Below the pieces are notes generated by a model. That model was not told the DNA's origin, did not search any database, and saw only the letters and a list, made by a program, of their open reading frames with translations. 8,765 nt of DNA from JAAFIP01 sp043747295 (GTDB lineage: Bacteria > Pseudomonadota > Gammaproteobacteria > Burkholderiales > Burkholderiaceae_C). Shown piece by piece: positions 1-7,630 of the stretch (within the stretch, counting starts at the first letter, position 1; each line of letters opens with the position of its first letter). Where the stretch lies: assembly GCA_043747295.1 (NCBI GenBank), contig JAYTPK010000124.1, positions 1-8,765 on the forward strand, read 5' to 3'. The translations under genes and the position numbers were made by a program.

Positions 1-1704
1 GATGCCGAGGTAGCCAGCCACCAGCTGATGACCCGCGCCGGCATGATCAAAAAGCTAGGCGCGGGCATTTACACCTACATGCCCATGGGCCTGCGCGTGA
101 TCCGCAAGGTAGAAGCCATCGTGCGCGAGGAGATGAACCGCGCAGGCGCTATTGAATGTGTCATGCCCGTTATTCAGCCTGCTGAGCTATGGCAAGAAAC
201 CGGCCGCTTCACCACCAACGGCCCCGAGCTGCTGCGCATCAAAGACCGCCACGACCGCGACTTTATCGTGCAGCCCACCAGCGAAGAATGCGTGACCGAC
301 ATTGCACGCCAAGAATTTAAAAGCTACAAACAGCTGCCGAAAAACTTGTACCAAATTCAAACCAAGTTTCGCGACGAGCGCCGCCCGCGTTTTGGCTTAA
401 TGCGCGGACGCGAGTTCACCATGAAAGATGCTTATTCGTTTGATCGTTCTCCTGAGACGGCGATGGAAAGCTACCGCATCATGCGGCAGGCCTATCAGAA
501 CATTTTTAATCGCTTTGGTTTGAAATATCGTGTGGTTGCAGCCGATGCGGGAGCTATTGGCGGCGAAGTGAACGAAGAGTTTCAGGTGATCGCCGCTACC
601 GGCGAAGACGCGATTGTGTTTTGCCCGGATAGCAATTACGCCGCGAACATGGAAAAAGCCGAAGCTGCAGCGCCCGGGCCGCGCGCCGCGCCCACCAAAG
701 CAATGGCCAAAACACCCACGCCCGGCAAGAGCACCTGCGAAGACGTGGCCGCAGTGCTGAATGTGCCGTTGCAAACCACCGTCAAATCTCTGGTGTTAGC
801 CACCGACGAATTAAACGACAAGGGCGCAATTGTCAAAACCCAAGTGTGGTTACTGCTGGTGCGCGGCGACCATTCACTGAACGAAACCAAAGCTAATAAA
901 GTACCTGGCCTAGACGGCTTTCGCTTCGCCACCGTACCCGAGATCGAGGCGCACTTTGGCTGCAAGCCCGGCTACCTCGGGCCCTTGAACATGGTGCAAC
1001 CCGTCAAAGTGATAGCCGACCGCGAGGTAGCCGCCATGCATGACTGGATTTGCGGTGCCAACGCCGAGGACTTCCACATGACCGGCGTGAACTGGGGCCG
1101 CGACCTGCCCGAGCCATCAATGATTGCGGACATTCGCAACGTACTAGAAGGCGACGCATCGCCCGATGGCAAAGGCAAGCTGGCCATCGAGCGCGGCATA
1201 GAAATCGGCCATGTGTTCTACCTAGGTACCAAGTACAGCAAGTCCATGAACGCCACTTTCTTAGACATGGACGGCAAACCCAAGCCGTTTGAGATGGGCT
1301 GCTATGGCATCGGCATCACGCGCCTGCCCGCAGCTGCGGTAGAGCAAAACCACGATGCCAAAGGCATTATCTGGCCCGATTCACTCGCGCCGTTCACCGT
1401 GGTGATCTGCGCTATCGACCCCGGCCGCAGTCCGGAGACCAAAGCCGCTGCAGAAAAGCTGTATGCAGAATTAATCACCGCAGGCATCGACGTGATCTAC
1501 GACGACCGAGGCGAGCGCCCCGGAGCCATGTTTGCCGACTGGGAACTGATCGGTGTGCCGCACCGCGTGACGATTGGCGACCGTGGCCTGAAAGAAGGCA
1601 TGGTGGAATATCTACACCGCCGCGACTCGTCAAACGGCCTAGCCGCAACTAAGGTGCCTGTGGCCGACATCTTTGCGCACGTCGTGCATAAACTCAAGAC
1701 CTAA
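1..1704 (+). CDS. proS: Prolyl-tRNA synthetase, bacterial class II type with editing domain (5' truncated)
   Basis: This cytoplasmic enzyme attaches proline to tRNA-Pro using ATP. The reading frame is open from base 1 (DAEVASHQLMTRAGMIKKLG), matching E. coli ProS from about residue 17, so roughly 16 residues lie outside the window; the ATG at 28 is internal. Visible domains: class II motif 2 (FRDERRPRFG, from base 367), an inserted YbaK-like editing domain that hydrolyses mischarged Ala-tRNA (about bases 640-1200, with TVKSLVL and LVRGDHSLNETKANK), motif 3 (GCYGIGITR, 1297-1323), and the C-terminal anticodon-binding domain (DDRGERPGAMFADWELIGVPHR). The E. coli PTHEE motif reads PTSEE here, which I take as the Burkholderiales form rather than a defect. 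The frame is intact to TAA. The stop overlaps the next start by one base (TAATG), indicating translational coupling. Identification is very secure. Confidence 0.97.
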   Translation, partial: DAEVASHQLMTRAGMIKKLGAGIYTYMPMGLRVIRKVEAIVREEMNRAGAIECVMPVIQPAELWQETGRFTTNGPELLRIKDRHDRDFIVQPTSEECVTDIARQEFKSYKQLPKNLYQIQTKFRDERRPRFGLMRGREFTMKDAYSFDRSPETAMESYRIMRQAYQNIFNRFGLKYRVVAADAGAIGGEVNEEFQVIAATGEDAIVFCPDSNYAANMEKAEAAAPGPRAAPTKAMAKTPTPGKSTCEDVAAVLNVPLQTTVKSLVLATDELNDKGAIVKTQVWLLLVRGDHSLNETKANKVPGLDGFRFATVPEIEAHFGCKPGYLGPLNMVQPVKVIADREVAAMHDWICGANAEDFHMTGVNWGRDLPEPSMIADIRNVLEGDASPDGKGKLAIERGIEIGHVFYLGTKYSKSMNATFLDMDGKPKPFEMGCYGIGITRLPAAAVEQNHDAKGIIWPDSLAPFTVVICAIDPGRSPETKAAAEKLYAELITAGIDVIYDDRGERPGAMFADWELIGVPHRVTIGDRGLKEGMVEYLHRRDSSNGLAATKVPVADIFAHVVHKLKT

Positions 1705-2894
1705 TGCCACTGCAGCCTAGTAACGTGCGAGAGCCGTGGGTTGACGCCTTACGTGTTCTGGCTGTTTTAGGGGTTTTTGTAGTCAACGCGATGGGTTACC
1801 CCTTCGCGCCTAGTTATCCGGTGTATGTAGGAGCCCCGCAACCTGTAGACTCACCAACAGCATGGATAGTTAACGGTTTGTTAATTGCTTTCGTGCAGGG
1901 CAAAGCATGGCCTCTGCTTTGTTTTTTATTCGGCTACAGCTTGTGTGCAATAGCCTTGCAATCGCGTGCCAATGGTTTGGTTGCGCGCCACGTCTTATGC
2001 GTAAGGTCTTGGAAACTGCTGGTGGTAGGCGTGGCGCACGGTGCGTTAATTTACTTTGGCGATGTTCTAACATCGTATGCGGTGTGCGGCCTTATCTGCG
2101 CTGGATGGGTGCTGCTGCGTTCGGCTAAATTACTCAAAGTATGGAAAGTACTCACCGCAGTATTTATTATTTTCACGGCGATGTATTTTCTTATGGGCGT
2201 AAGCTTGCTTTTATTAAACTATTCGCCAGCAGATTCGATCAAATACGCAGAGGCAGCAAAAATTAAGCTGTTTGATGCTTCCGATATAGGCGAATTTTGG
2301 GCACTTAATATGCGCGCTTATTTTGGCGGTTGGATTGACTCAGCTTTGTTTCTACCTTATTTACTCTGGCTAACTGTCGCTGGCGTACTGGCGCGGCGGT
2401 TTAGGTTGTTAAGTAATCGGCGATTTGCGCGACAATTCTGGTCGAAACATTTACTTTCGTCGCAACTGTTTTGCGCATTGGCATTTAATATTTTTTTAGG
2501 AATTTTCACCATTCAACTTTACCGATTAGGTGGCATCAATGAGGCCAAACTTGCTGGTGTTTCGGCACTTAACACCAGCGCAGGAATCTGGCTAGCTGCC
2601 GCACTTGTAGCTTGGGGTATGCGCCACTGGCACAAGCAGTCTTCGTTGTCGCCATGGGTTATTTGGATAGCCCCAGCGGGCAGGCACACACTGGTCATGT
2701 ATTTATCTATTTCAGTCATCTTGATGCTTACCAGTAATGCCTATTGGGGGCTGTCTGGTAGCACCTTTGTAAGACTCCATGTTGTGGTGCTGGCATGGTT
2801 TTTAGTTGTACGCATAGCTAGACAAGCTAGCCTGCAAGGTATGCGCGATCCTATTGCGCGATGGCTTTCTTCTGTGGCAAGCGCGAAATACTGA
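1704..2894 (+). CDS. DUF418/YeiB-like multipass inner-membrane protein
   Basis: A 396-residue polytopic membrane protein of unknown biochemical role. About nine or ten hydrophobic segments are visible, roughly at residues 14-34, 54-85, 103-138 (two), 147-172, 212-230, 251-272, 288-306, 318-344 and 356-371. Family-like features are the N-terminal DALRVLAVLGVFVVNAMG, the GKAWPLLCFLFGYSL segment, GDVLTSYAVCGL (119-130), and a C-terminal GRHTLVMYLSISVI segment resembling the DUF418 domain. Related proteins are called YeiB-like or acyltransferase-related transporters, but no function is proven. The ATG overlaps the proS TAA by one base, so it is probably translated from the proS message. The codons are richer in TTA/TTT/ATT than in proS, which may reflect membrane composition or later acquisition. 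Family assignment is by motif memory and moderately sure; the coding status is sure. Confidence 0.82.
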   Translation: MPLQPSNVREPWVDALRVLAVLGVFVVNAMGYPFAPSYPVYVGAPQPVDSPTAWIVNGLLIAFVQGKAWPLLCFLFGYSLCAIALQSRANGLVARHVLCVRSWKLLVVGVAHGALIYFGDVLTSYAVCGLICAGWVLLRSAKLLKVWKVLTAVFIIFTAMYFLMGVSLLLLNYSPADSIKYAEAAKIKLFDASDIGEFWALNMRAYFGGWIDSALFLPYLLWLTVAGVLARRFRLLSNRRFARQFWSKHLLSSQLFCALAFNIFLGIFTIQLYRLGGINEAKLAGVSALNTSAGIWLAAALVAWGMRHWHKQSSLSPWVIWIAPAGRHTLVMYLSISVILMLTSNAYWGLSGSTFVRLHVVVLAWFLVVRIARQASLQGMRDPIARWLSSVASAKY

Positions 2895-2931
2895 GCCTTT
2901 AGGCTATGGCAAAACTAAATCAGACTTAATC

Positions 2932-3561
2932 ATGACAACGACCAATTCAAGAAGATTTTTTCTTTCAGTTTCTGCCATGGCTGGACTCAACTTAGCTTTG
3001 ACACCCAAAGTATCACATGCGGGCGGGCAGCTAGAAGAGCCTTTGATAGATTCGGTGCGCTCAGCCCTCAGTGCTGCAGTCAGCAGTGGCGCACCGCCAG
3101 TGCCTGAATTTAATAATATGGAAAATCGCTTGAAGTATCTACGCTGGCTAGGTGCAATGAGCGACCGCTTAAAAAAGAAAAAGCCTGACTACGAGACACG
3201 TAAAGAGTTTCTACAAACCGTGTGGTACGAGAGCAAACGCGCGGGGCTAGACACGACGATGGTGATGGGCCTGATTACCATCGAGAGCAATTTTCGCAAA
3301 CACGCTGTCAGCCGCGTAGGCGCACGCGGCTACATGCAGATCATGCCGTTTTGGGCAAGAGTGATAGGCGACGGTGACGCTAGCAAACTTTTTCATATGC
3401 AAACCAATATTCGCTTTGGCTGCGTGATATTGCGCCACTATCTTGAGCGCGAACGTGGTGACACATTCTTAGCCCTAGGCCGCTACAACGGTAGCCGTGG
3501 CAAGGCAGAATATCCTAATGCGGTGAATGCGGCTAAGCGGCAGTGGGAATGGCAGAGTTAG
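2932..3561 (+). CDS. Small lytic transglycosylase (SLT/family 1 type) with Tat-like signal
   Basis: A 209-residue periplasmic enzyme predicted to cleave the MurNAc-GlcNAc bond of peptidoglycan, forming 1,6-anhydro-MurNAc ends. Start choice: an in-frame ATG at 2854 exists but overlaps the preceding gene and gives a non-signal N-terminus. From 2932 the protein begins MTTTNSRRFFLSVSAMAGL, a twin-arginine-like motif (S6-R7-R8-F9-F10-L11) and hydrophobic stretch ending SHA-GG, so cleavage near residue 30 is plausible. No strong Shine-Dalgarno is visible at either start. SLT motifs are in order: IESNF with catalytic Glu118, S127-R-V-G-A-R-G-YMQIMP (127-139), the NIRFG segment, and ALGRYNGS (181-188). 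It lies 37 bases after the DUF418 gene in the same direction, presumably in the proS operon. It could bind cell wall without the periplasmic-ring domains of larger Slt enzymes. Confidence 0.9.
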   Translation: MTTTNSRRFFLSVSAMAGLNLALTPKVSHAGGQLEEPLIDSVRSALSAAVSSGAPPVPEFNNMENRLKYLRWLGAMSDRLKKKKPDYETRKEFLQTVWYESKRAGLDTTMVMGLITIESNFRKHAVSRVGARGYMQIMPFWARVIGDGDASKLFHMQTNIRFGCVILRHYLERERGDTFLALGRYNGSRGKAEYPNAVNAAKRQWEWQS

Positions 3562-3564
3562 TTA

Positions 3565-3620
3565 TTTGCTATTAATTATGTAGCTAGATAAGCAATGAAT
3601 ACTTGGACTGCCGGCCATTT
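3565..3620 (+). repeat. Dispersed intergenic repeat, copy A
   Basis: This is one of three copies in the window of a repeat of about 52 bases with the ungapped pattern CTAnTAnTT...TAGC-N15-TACTTSGACT. The best-conserved 41 bases are 3569-3609, followed by a GGCC-ATTT tail. The copy fills almost the whole gap between the convergent transglycosylase and phoD genes, and its end touches the phoD stop codon. Partial self-complementarity is visible around the centre but is weaker than in copy C. The general layout resembles intergenic repeats I recall from Comamonadaceae genomes; that link is from memory. Confidence 0.7.
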
Positions 3621-5355
3621 AAGTACCTACAACTGGTGCATAAATACGCACCTCAGACGGTACAGGCGCATCCACAGCATAAGTGCGGGCATCAATTTTG
3701 TTGATAAAAACCCATTCACCTTTAGCCTGTACCGCATTAAAAGTCATTTTCAAATAACCACGGCGAGAAGGGTCCATCCACTTCAGGTCGTCTACTACCC
3801 CTTCAAAAATACCTTTGATTTGCGCAGGTGGCAAGGTGCTGAGAAAAGACTCTAGACCAGGCGAGCTGACGCTGTGGGTAGCAAATTCTTCGCCTATTTT
3901 GGTGCCGTTGGCTGACTTGACATCCGTGTGCCAGGCGTTGTGTGTGTCGCCCGACAACACGACAAGCTTTTTCTTTAACGACAGCACGGTGCCCAACAAA
4001 ATTTCACGTGCTGCAGGGTAGCCGTCCCACGCATCTAGGTTGTAGCCCAGTTTAGGGTTGGTGGCGGTGTTGAGCAGCGCTGCTTCTGCTGTGGTTAAAA
4101 CAGCTCCGGCTTTTTGTTTGCCTTTGGCGGTTAAATAATCAGTAATCGCTTTTTGTGCAGCCGCTACTGCTGCTGGCGATGTGTTGGTAGGGTTCAGTGC
4201 GGACAGCACCGACAGCGGAAACTCCATGCGTGCCATCAATATTTGCTGACCTAGCACTTGCCAAGTAGCTTTGGAGGCGTTTAATTGACCTTGCAGCCAA
4301 GTCATTTGCTCGCTGCCCAGCAGCTGGCGTGTGGGTGACGACAGTGTGGTCGTGGTGGCGGCTTGGGTAGCTGGGTTTAGCAGTTCACCAAAGCCAATTT
4401 GCTTGTCGCGGCCCACCAAGCGCGTGTCCAGCATGTGCAGAGCGACCAAACCACCAAAGTCAAAGCTGCGGTAAATTTTGGCCTTGTCTGCGCCCGTGCG
4501 AATCGGCATCCACTCATGGTAGGCCTGCAGTGCAATAGCTTTGCGGGCCACAAAACTACCCTCAGTGGCCTCGGTATGGTTTTGCGCGCCATCTTTGTAG
4601 GTGTCGTTGGTGATTTCGTGGTCGTCCCACACTGCAATCATCGGCATGCGGGCGTGAAACACTTTGAGGTCGGCATCAGATTTGTACTGCGCGTGGCGTT
4701 TGCGGTAGTCGCTCAGGCTCAAAATTTCGTTGACTGGGTCAGACACACGGCCCAGGGCTGCAGCGGTTTCAGAGGCATAGCCTTTGGAATCGTATTCGTA
4801 GATGTAGTCACCCAAGTGGATGGCAAACTGCGCATCAGATTTACCCGCTTCAGCGTACGCGTTAAAAAAGCCTGCAGGGTAGTTAGCGCACGACATGACT
4901 GCAAACACTACCTCGGCAGCCCCAGCTGCTGGCAAGGTGCGCGTACGGCCTACGGCCGATGTGCCGCCTGTAGATTTAAAGCGGTAGTAATACTCTTTGC
5001 CTGCAGCTAGACCAGTGGCATCGATTTTAGAGGTGTAACCAGTAGCCTCGCTAGCAGTGACTTTGCCAGAGGTGACCAGGGTAGCAAAATCTGCGGTGGC
5101 CGACACTTCGTAGGTCAGCTCGACTGGTGCAGTACCCGTTTGCGGCAGGGCATGTGTCCATAAGATTACGCGGTCAACCAGCGGGTCGCCACTGGCAACC
5201 CCATAGTTAAAAGCTACTGATACGGTAACTGGTAATGGGTCAGTGGAAGGATTGTCAGATCCACCGCAGCCTGACAGTACCGAGCCCGAAGCAAGCACGG
5301 CTGATACGGAGCTGATGGCGATAAAAAATTCTCTGCGCGAACGGGGTGTGGGCAT
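3619..5355 (-). CDS. phoD: PhoD-type alkaline phosphatase/phosphodiesterase, Tat-exported lipoprotein
   Basis: A 578-residue secreted metallophosphatase expected to release phosphate from phosphodiesters and monoesters. From ATG 5355 the N-terminus is MPTPRSRREFFIAISS, a twin-arginine motif (S6-R7-R8-E9-F10-F11), with lipobox L27-S28-G29-C30, so the protein is probably Tat-exported and lipid-anchored. A TTG at 5382 in the same frame would add nine residues; AGAAG sits six bases before it, so it cannot be excluded. The N-terminal PhoD domain shows FNYGVASGDP (50-58 region). Metal and active-site motifs are SCANYPAGFF (Cys156), GDYIYEY (Asp183), WDDHEITND (Asp244/Asp245/His246) and SGDTHNAWH (Asp470, His472). 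All are intact and the length is normal. The gene stands alone, convergent with the transglycosylase and following the hipBA unit on the same strand after a 182-base gap. A candidate Pho box upstream supports phosphate control. Confidence 0.93.
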   Translation of the reverse strand: MPTPRSRREFFIAISSVSAVLASGSVLSGCGGSDNPSTDPLPVTVSVAFNYGVASGDPLVDRVILWTHALPQTGTAPVELTYEVSATADFATLVTSGKVTASEATGYTSKIDATGLAAGKEYYYRFKSTGGTSAVGRTRTLPAAGAAEVVFAVMSCANYPAGFFNAYAEAGKSDAQFAIHLGDYIYEYDSKGYASETAAALGRVSDPVNEILSLSDYRKRHAQYKSDADLKVFHARMPMIAVWDDHEITNDTYKDGAQNHTEATEGSFVARKAIALQAYHEWMPIRTGADKAKIYRSFDFGGLVALHMLDTRLVGRDKQIGFGELLNPATQAATTTTLSSPTRQLLGSEQMTWLQGQLNASKATWQVLGQQILMARMEFPLSVLSALNPTNTSPAAVAAAQKAITDYLTAKGKQKAGAVLTTAEAALLNTATNPKLGYNLDAWDGYPAAREILLGTVLSLKKKLVVLSGDTHNAWHTDVKSANGTKIGEEFATHSVSSPGLESFLSTLPPAQIKGIFEGVVDDLKWMDPSRRGYLKMTFNAVQAKGEWVFINKIDARTYAVDAPVPSEVRIYAPVVGT

Positions 5356-5419
5356 GGTGATAGCTACATGTGGTGTTAGCAAGATGGCTTCTAATACACA
5401 TTAAGCGTAGCCCGCGCAA

Positions 5420-5437
5420 GTGACGAAGGTATGACAG
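5420..5437 (-). promoter_or_regulatory. Candidate PhoB-binding site (Pho box) for phoD
   Basis: On the - strand the sequence reads CTGTCATACCTTCGTCAC. Against the E. coli Pho box CTGTCATAWAWCTGTCAY it matches 14 of 18 positions, including the full first half (CTGTCATA) and GTCAC of the second. It points toward phoD and lies 65 bases before its ATG. Ten bases further on is TACGCT, a weak -10-like hexamer at the spacing usual for PhoB promoters. The function of the neighbouring gene (alkaline phosphatase) makes the call credible. Binding is inferred. Confidence 0.6.
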
Positions 5438-5450
5438 TGGATCAATGATG

Positions 5451-5508
5451 TTTTTGCTATTAATTACATAGCTTTCTGATTAATAAATACTTCGACTACA
5501 AGCTAATT
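5451..5508 (+). repeat. Dispersed intergenic repeat, copy B
   Basis: This is the second copy of the repeat, best conserved over 5457-5497, in the same + orientation as copies A and C although both flanking genes are on the - strand. Its first 15 bases (TTTGCTATTAATTA, then C for T) nearly equal copy A, and its centre (TAATAAATACTT) equals copy C. The tail has decayed (ACAAGCTAATT). It sits upstream of the candidate Pho box and downstream of the 159-residue gene. Confidence 0.65.
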
Positions 5509-5537
5509 AACCTCCTAAACTCACTGCGTACGAAGTT

Positions 5538-6017
5538 TTAAGGCCTCACAGGTTTAGCGAAACCTTTTTCAGCCCAAGCCACCGCACTGGTGCGGTTCAG
5601 CTTAAACCCCGCGTCCACCCGCACACTGGCCAGCTCATCACCGCCATCATCATGCGCAGTCAACGTGCCATAAGGGTTGTCTTCATCTGGCGTGATGTCT
5701 AGCGACACCCTCACACGCTGCACACCCACAGTCACGGTGATGTCTTGGTGCAGGGCAGCGTGCTGTTGCTGCTCTTGGCGGCGTACAAACTCGTGGGCGG
5801 TTTTTACCAAAGTGCTGAAGGCAAATCCGTCCAGTGGCTTAGGGTTCTTTTTATCGCGCCCCATGGTCCACGGGCCTACCAGCGCAGGCTCGGTCGCGCC
5901 GTCTTTGGTCATCGCCACGGCCCAGCCGTCGTCGTCTTCGTTTTTAATCACCAGCGCGGTCCAGCCGTCGCCTTGCCACAGGCGGGGTTCTTGGGCTAAG
6001 GGGGTAGTTTCGTTCAT
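5538..6017 (-). CDS. Conserved-looking acidic hypothetical protein, 159 residues
   Basis: I do not recognise a named family, although the sequence recalls uncharacterised Comamonadaceae proteins. It is soluble-looking with no signal peptide or membrane segment. It begins MNETTPLAQEPRLWQGDGWTA, has an acidic cluster KNEDDDGW (25-32), a PWTMGRDKKNPKPLD segment (49-63), a charged and Gln-rich helix-like stretch HEFVRRQEQQQHAALHQD (75-92), then a beta-rich part with VRVSLDITPDEDNPYGTLTAHDDGGDELASVRV. The start is supported by GGA about ten bases upstream. It lies 36 bases downstream of hipA in the same direction, so it may be the third gene of the hipBA transcript or simply a resident gene next to an inserted module. 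The codon pattern is regular and the frame is intact. Confidence 0.8.
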   Translation of the reverse strand: MNETTPLAQEPRLWQGDGWTALVIKNEDDDGWAVAMTKDGATEPALVGPWTMGRDKKNPKPLDGFAFSTLVKTAHEFVRRQEQQQHAALHQDITVTVGVQRVRVSLDITPDEDNPYGTLTAHDDGGDELASVRVDAGFKLNRTSAVAWAEKGFAKPVRP

Positions 6018-6053
6018 TAAAAAATTTCCATCAGATAACTGTGTGAGTTGCTA

Positions 6054-7301
6054 TCAATCCAACATCAATCGGGCATAGCCCATGTGGGTTTGAAATACAT
6101 GTGTCATTTTGGCCAACACGGCTAGCTCGGCCTCGTTGGGTTGGAAGGTTTTAACCAACTTGGCTTGCGTTTTTTCCCAAGTGGGAAGTAGGCTCTGTAT
6201 CAATTGACGAAAAACCTTCATTGTCTCTGGCAAGCGAAATCCGCAGTCGCTACAAAACGCTTCCCATGAGTGCTGGCCTACTGCGTCAAACGTGTCTTCA
6301 TCGCCAATATACAAAGCTAGCGCTGAGTCACCATAAGCGCGCACGCAGAGTAAGTCGTAAAACGGTGCGAGGCGGTAGCCCTTGTCATCCACCAACACCG
6401 ATATATTTTTGGCGTGCGCATCAGCATTGCCAATCAAATAATTGAACATCACCCAGCGCTGAAACTGCAGTAAATCTACCGCACGGATGGGTAACTTGCG
6501 CAAGGCGGCAACTAATTTTGGCAAGCTGACCAACCCGCCTTGGCGTTCATATTTCCAGCCCGAACCGTGCCCCAGTAACTGGCAGCCGTCAAACTGGTGC
6601 AAGCTCACAATGCGGCCTGCCACATCAACGCGGTCGTAGCGCTCAGTCAAATACACCGTTTCTGGCACACGCAGCAACCACACGTTGGGCACTGGCAACT
6701 TGAGCGCTTTGGCCAGCAACATGCAGGCATATTCATTGATGGCACTTGGCTGGTAGCGCGTTTGGCGTGTGTCAGGTTTGAGAATGTGCGTGGTTGGCGA
6801 GTTGCCTAGGCTTTCAGACAATTGTTTGGTGCGCGTATCAAAGCGCACTCCCATTTTCTCTTGCGCACCCGCCAGCGACATAGCGGCTTGGTTGTTAGAC
6901 ACCAGCAAAGGCTGCAAATCACGCAGGCGCTGACTGAGCACCTGGTTTGGCAACGGGCGGTATTGTTGCTCGGCAGCGCGGGGTGCATCTGGGGCCAGCA
7001 ATGCCAGCACACCTGGTAAATCTTTGCCCAGCTGCCCTAATAATTCAAACGTCGATGGATCGCGCAAAGCCAGTGCGCTAATCACATCGTCCATTGCTTG
7101 GCCTTCGGGCAACAGGTTTTCAAAAAAGCTTTTGGTCAGCGTACCGGCGTATTTTTGTGCGGCCAATGGAAATTGCGGCGCCAGTGCATAGCCGCCCGGC
7201 TGGGCTAGCCACTGGCTGTCGTATTCAAAAAAATACTCCCCACCCGCATGCCCAAACCAGCCCATGGGCCTGGCGTTCGCCCACACACGAAGCCTTATCA
7301 C
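6054..7301 (-). CDS. hipA: HipA-type serine/threonine kinase toxin
   Basis: A 415-residue member of the HipA family. In E. coli, HipA phosphorylates glutamyl-tRNA synthetase, stops translation and promotes persistence; the substrate here is unknown. It starts at GTG 7301, which overlaps the hipB TGA (GTGA), so translation is coupled. The N-subdomain shows SFFENLLPEG (58-67). The regulatory loop motif is SLAGAQEK (142-149), where Ser142 corresponds to the autophosphorylated Ser150 of E. coli. The ATP-binding lysine is in THILKPD (Lys175). Other conserved parts are NEYACMLLAKAL, YLTERYDR and HQFDGCQLLG, the catalytic loop GNADAHAKN (Asp294, Asn299), and the metal-binding Asp316 in LAPFYDLL. All key residues are present, so the kinase is probably active. 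Length is close to the E. coli protein (about 440). Confidence 0.95.
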   Translation of the reverse strand: MIRLRVWANARPMGWFGHAGGEYFFEYDSQWLAQPGGYALAPQFPLAAQKYAGTLTKSFFENLLPEGQAMDDVISALALRDPSTFELLGQLGKDLPGVLALLAPDAPRAAEQQYRPLPNQVLSQRLRDLQPLLVSNNQAAMSLAGAQEKMGVRFDTRTKQLSESLGNSPTTHILKPDTRQTRYQPSAINEYACMLLAKALKLPVPNVWLLRVPETVYLTERYDRVDVAGRIVSLHQFDGCQLLGHGSGWKYERQGGLVSLPKLVAALRKLPIRAVDLLQFQRWVMFNYLIGNADAHAKNISVLVDDKGYRLAPFYDLLCVRAYGDSALALYIGDEDTFDAVGQHSWEAFCSDCGFRLPETMKVFRQLIQSLLPTWEKTQAKLVKTFQPNEAELAVLAKMTHVFQTHMGYARLMLD

Positions 7302-7564
7302 GCCGCGCCCCCGCTGCTTGCGTTGCTATTGCTGGGGCTAGCGTCAACAACCCATCCACTGACCGTAAAATTCAATTGCAGTCCTTGGCCAAGCACCATC
7401 AGCTTGGCCAGCGAGCAACGACCGGGCATACTTTCTGCATCACGAATAAACGACTCGCTCACGCCACAAACCCCTGCAAGTTGAGACCGCGTAAGACCTT
7501 GGCTTTTGCGCCGCGCAGACAGCTGCATAGCCAAATCTGCTAAATTGTCTTGATTAAGCTGCAT
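7298..7564 (-). CDS. hipB: HipB-type Xre-family antitoxin and autorepressor
   Basis: An 88-residue DNA-binding protein expected to bind and neutralise HipA and to repress its own operon. A helix-turn-helix of the Xre/Cro type spans about residues 9-62 (LADLAMQLSARRKSQGLTRSQLAGVCGVSESFIRD...), with LTRSQLAGVCGVSESFIRD forming the two recognition helices. It ends with a short beta-like LQLNFTVSGWVV and a flexible Ser/Asn/Ala/Gly tail finishing GGAA, comparable in place to the unstructured tail of E. coli HipB. The ATG at 7564 has a good ribosome site (AAGGA, six bases upstream). Gene order hipB then hipA with a four-base overlap is the standard arrangement. Upstream repeats of TTATAAGAACA are the likely operators. 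Confidence 0.92.
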   Translation of the reverse strand: MQLNQDNLADLAMQLSARRKSQGLTRSQLAGVCGVSESFIRDAESMPGRCSLAKLMVLGQGLQLNFTVSGWVVDASPSNSNASSGGAA

Positions 7565-7572
7565 TTTTCGTC

Positions 7573-7630
7573 CTTATAAGAACATTTTAAGCCAAAAAAT
7601 GCTATCGGACTAAAATTTTGTTCTTATAAA
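7573..7630. promoter_or_regulatory. Proximal pair of candidate HipB operator motifs
   Basis: Two inverted copies of TTATAAGAACA lie just upstream of hipB: 7574-7584 on the + strand and 7619-7629 on the - strand, an 11-base perfect inverted repeat with 34 bases between. The cores are themselves near-palindromes of TTCTTATAAGAA. The first copy overlaps the hipB ribosome-site region, so binding there would block expression. A weak promoter on the - strand (TTAGTC, 18 bases, TAAAAT) is possible but not convincing. The operator role is inferred from position and from HipB autoregulation in E. coli. Confidence 0.55.

Noticed and set aside
2854..2931. Upstream ATG extending the transglycosylase by 26 residues
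   Set aside because: It overlaps the DUF418 gene and would bury the twin-arginine signal inside the protein.
3562..3618. Bidirectional terminator between the convergent transglycosylase and phoD genes
   Set aside because: Only weak complementarity (TACTT with AAGTA) is visible and no GC-rich stem with T-run; the space is taken by repeat copy A.
4399..5010. 203-residue open frame on the + strand opposite phoD
   Set aside because: It lies wholly inside the phoD gene, whose motifs are intact. The translation shows no family features, so it is an antisense shadow.
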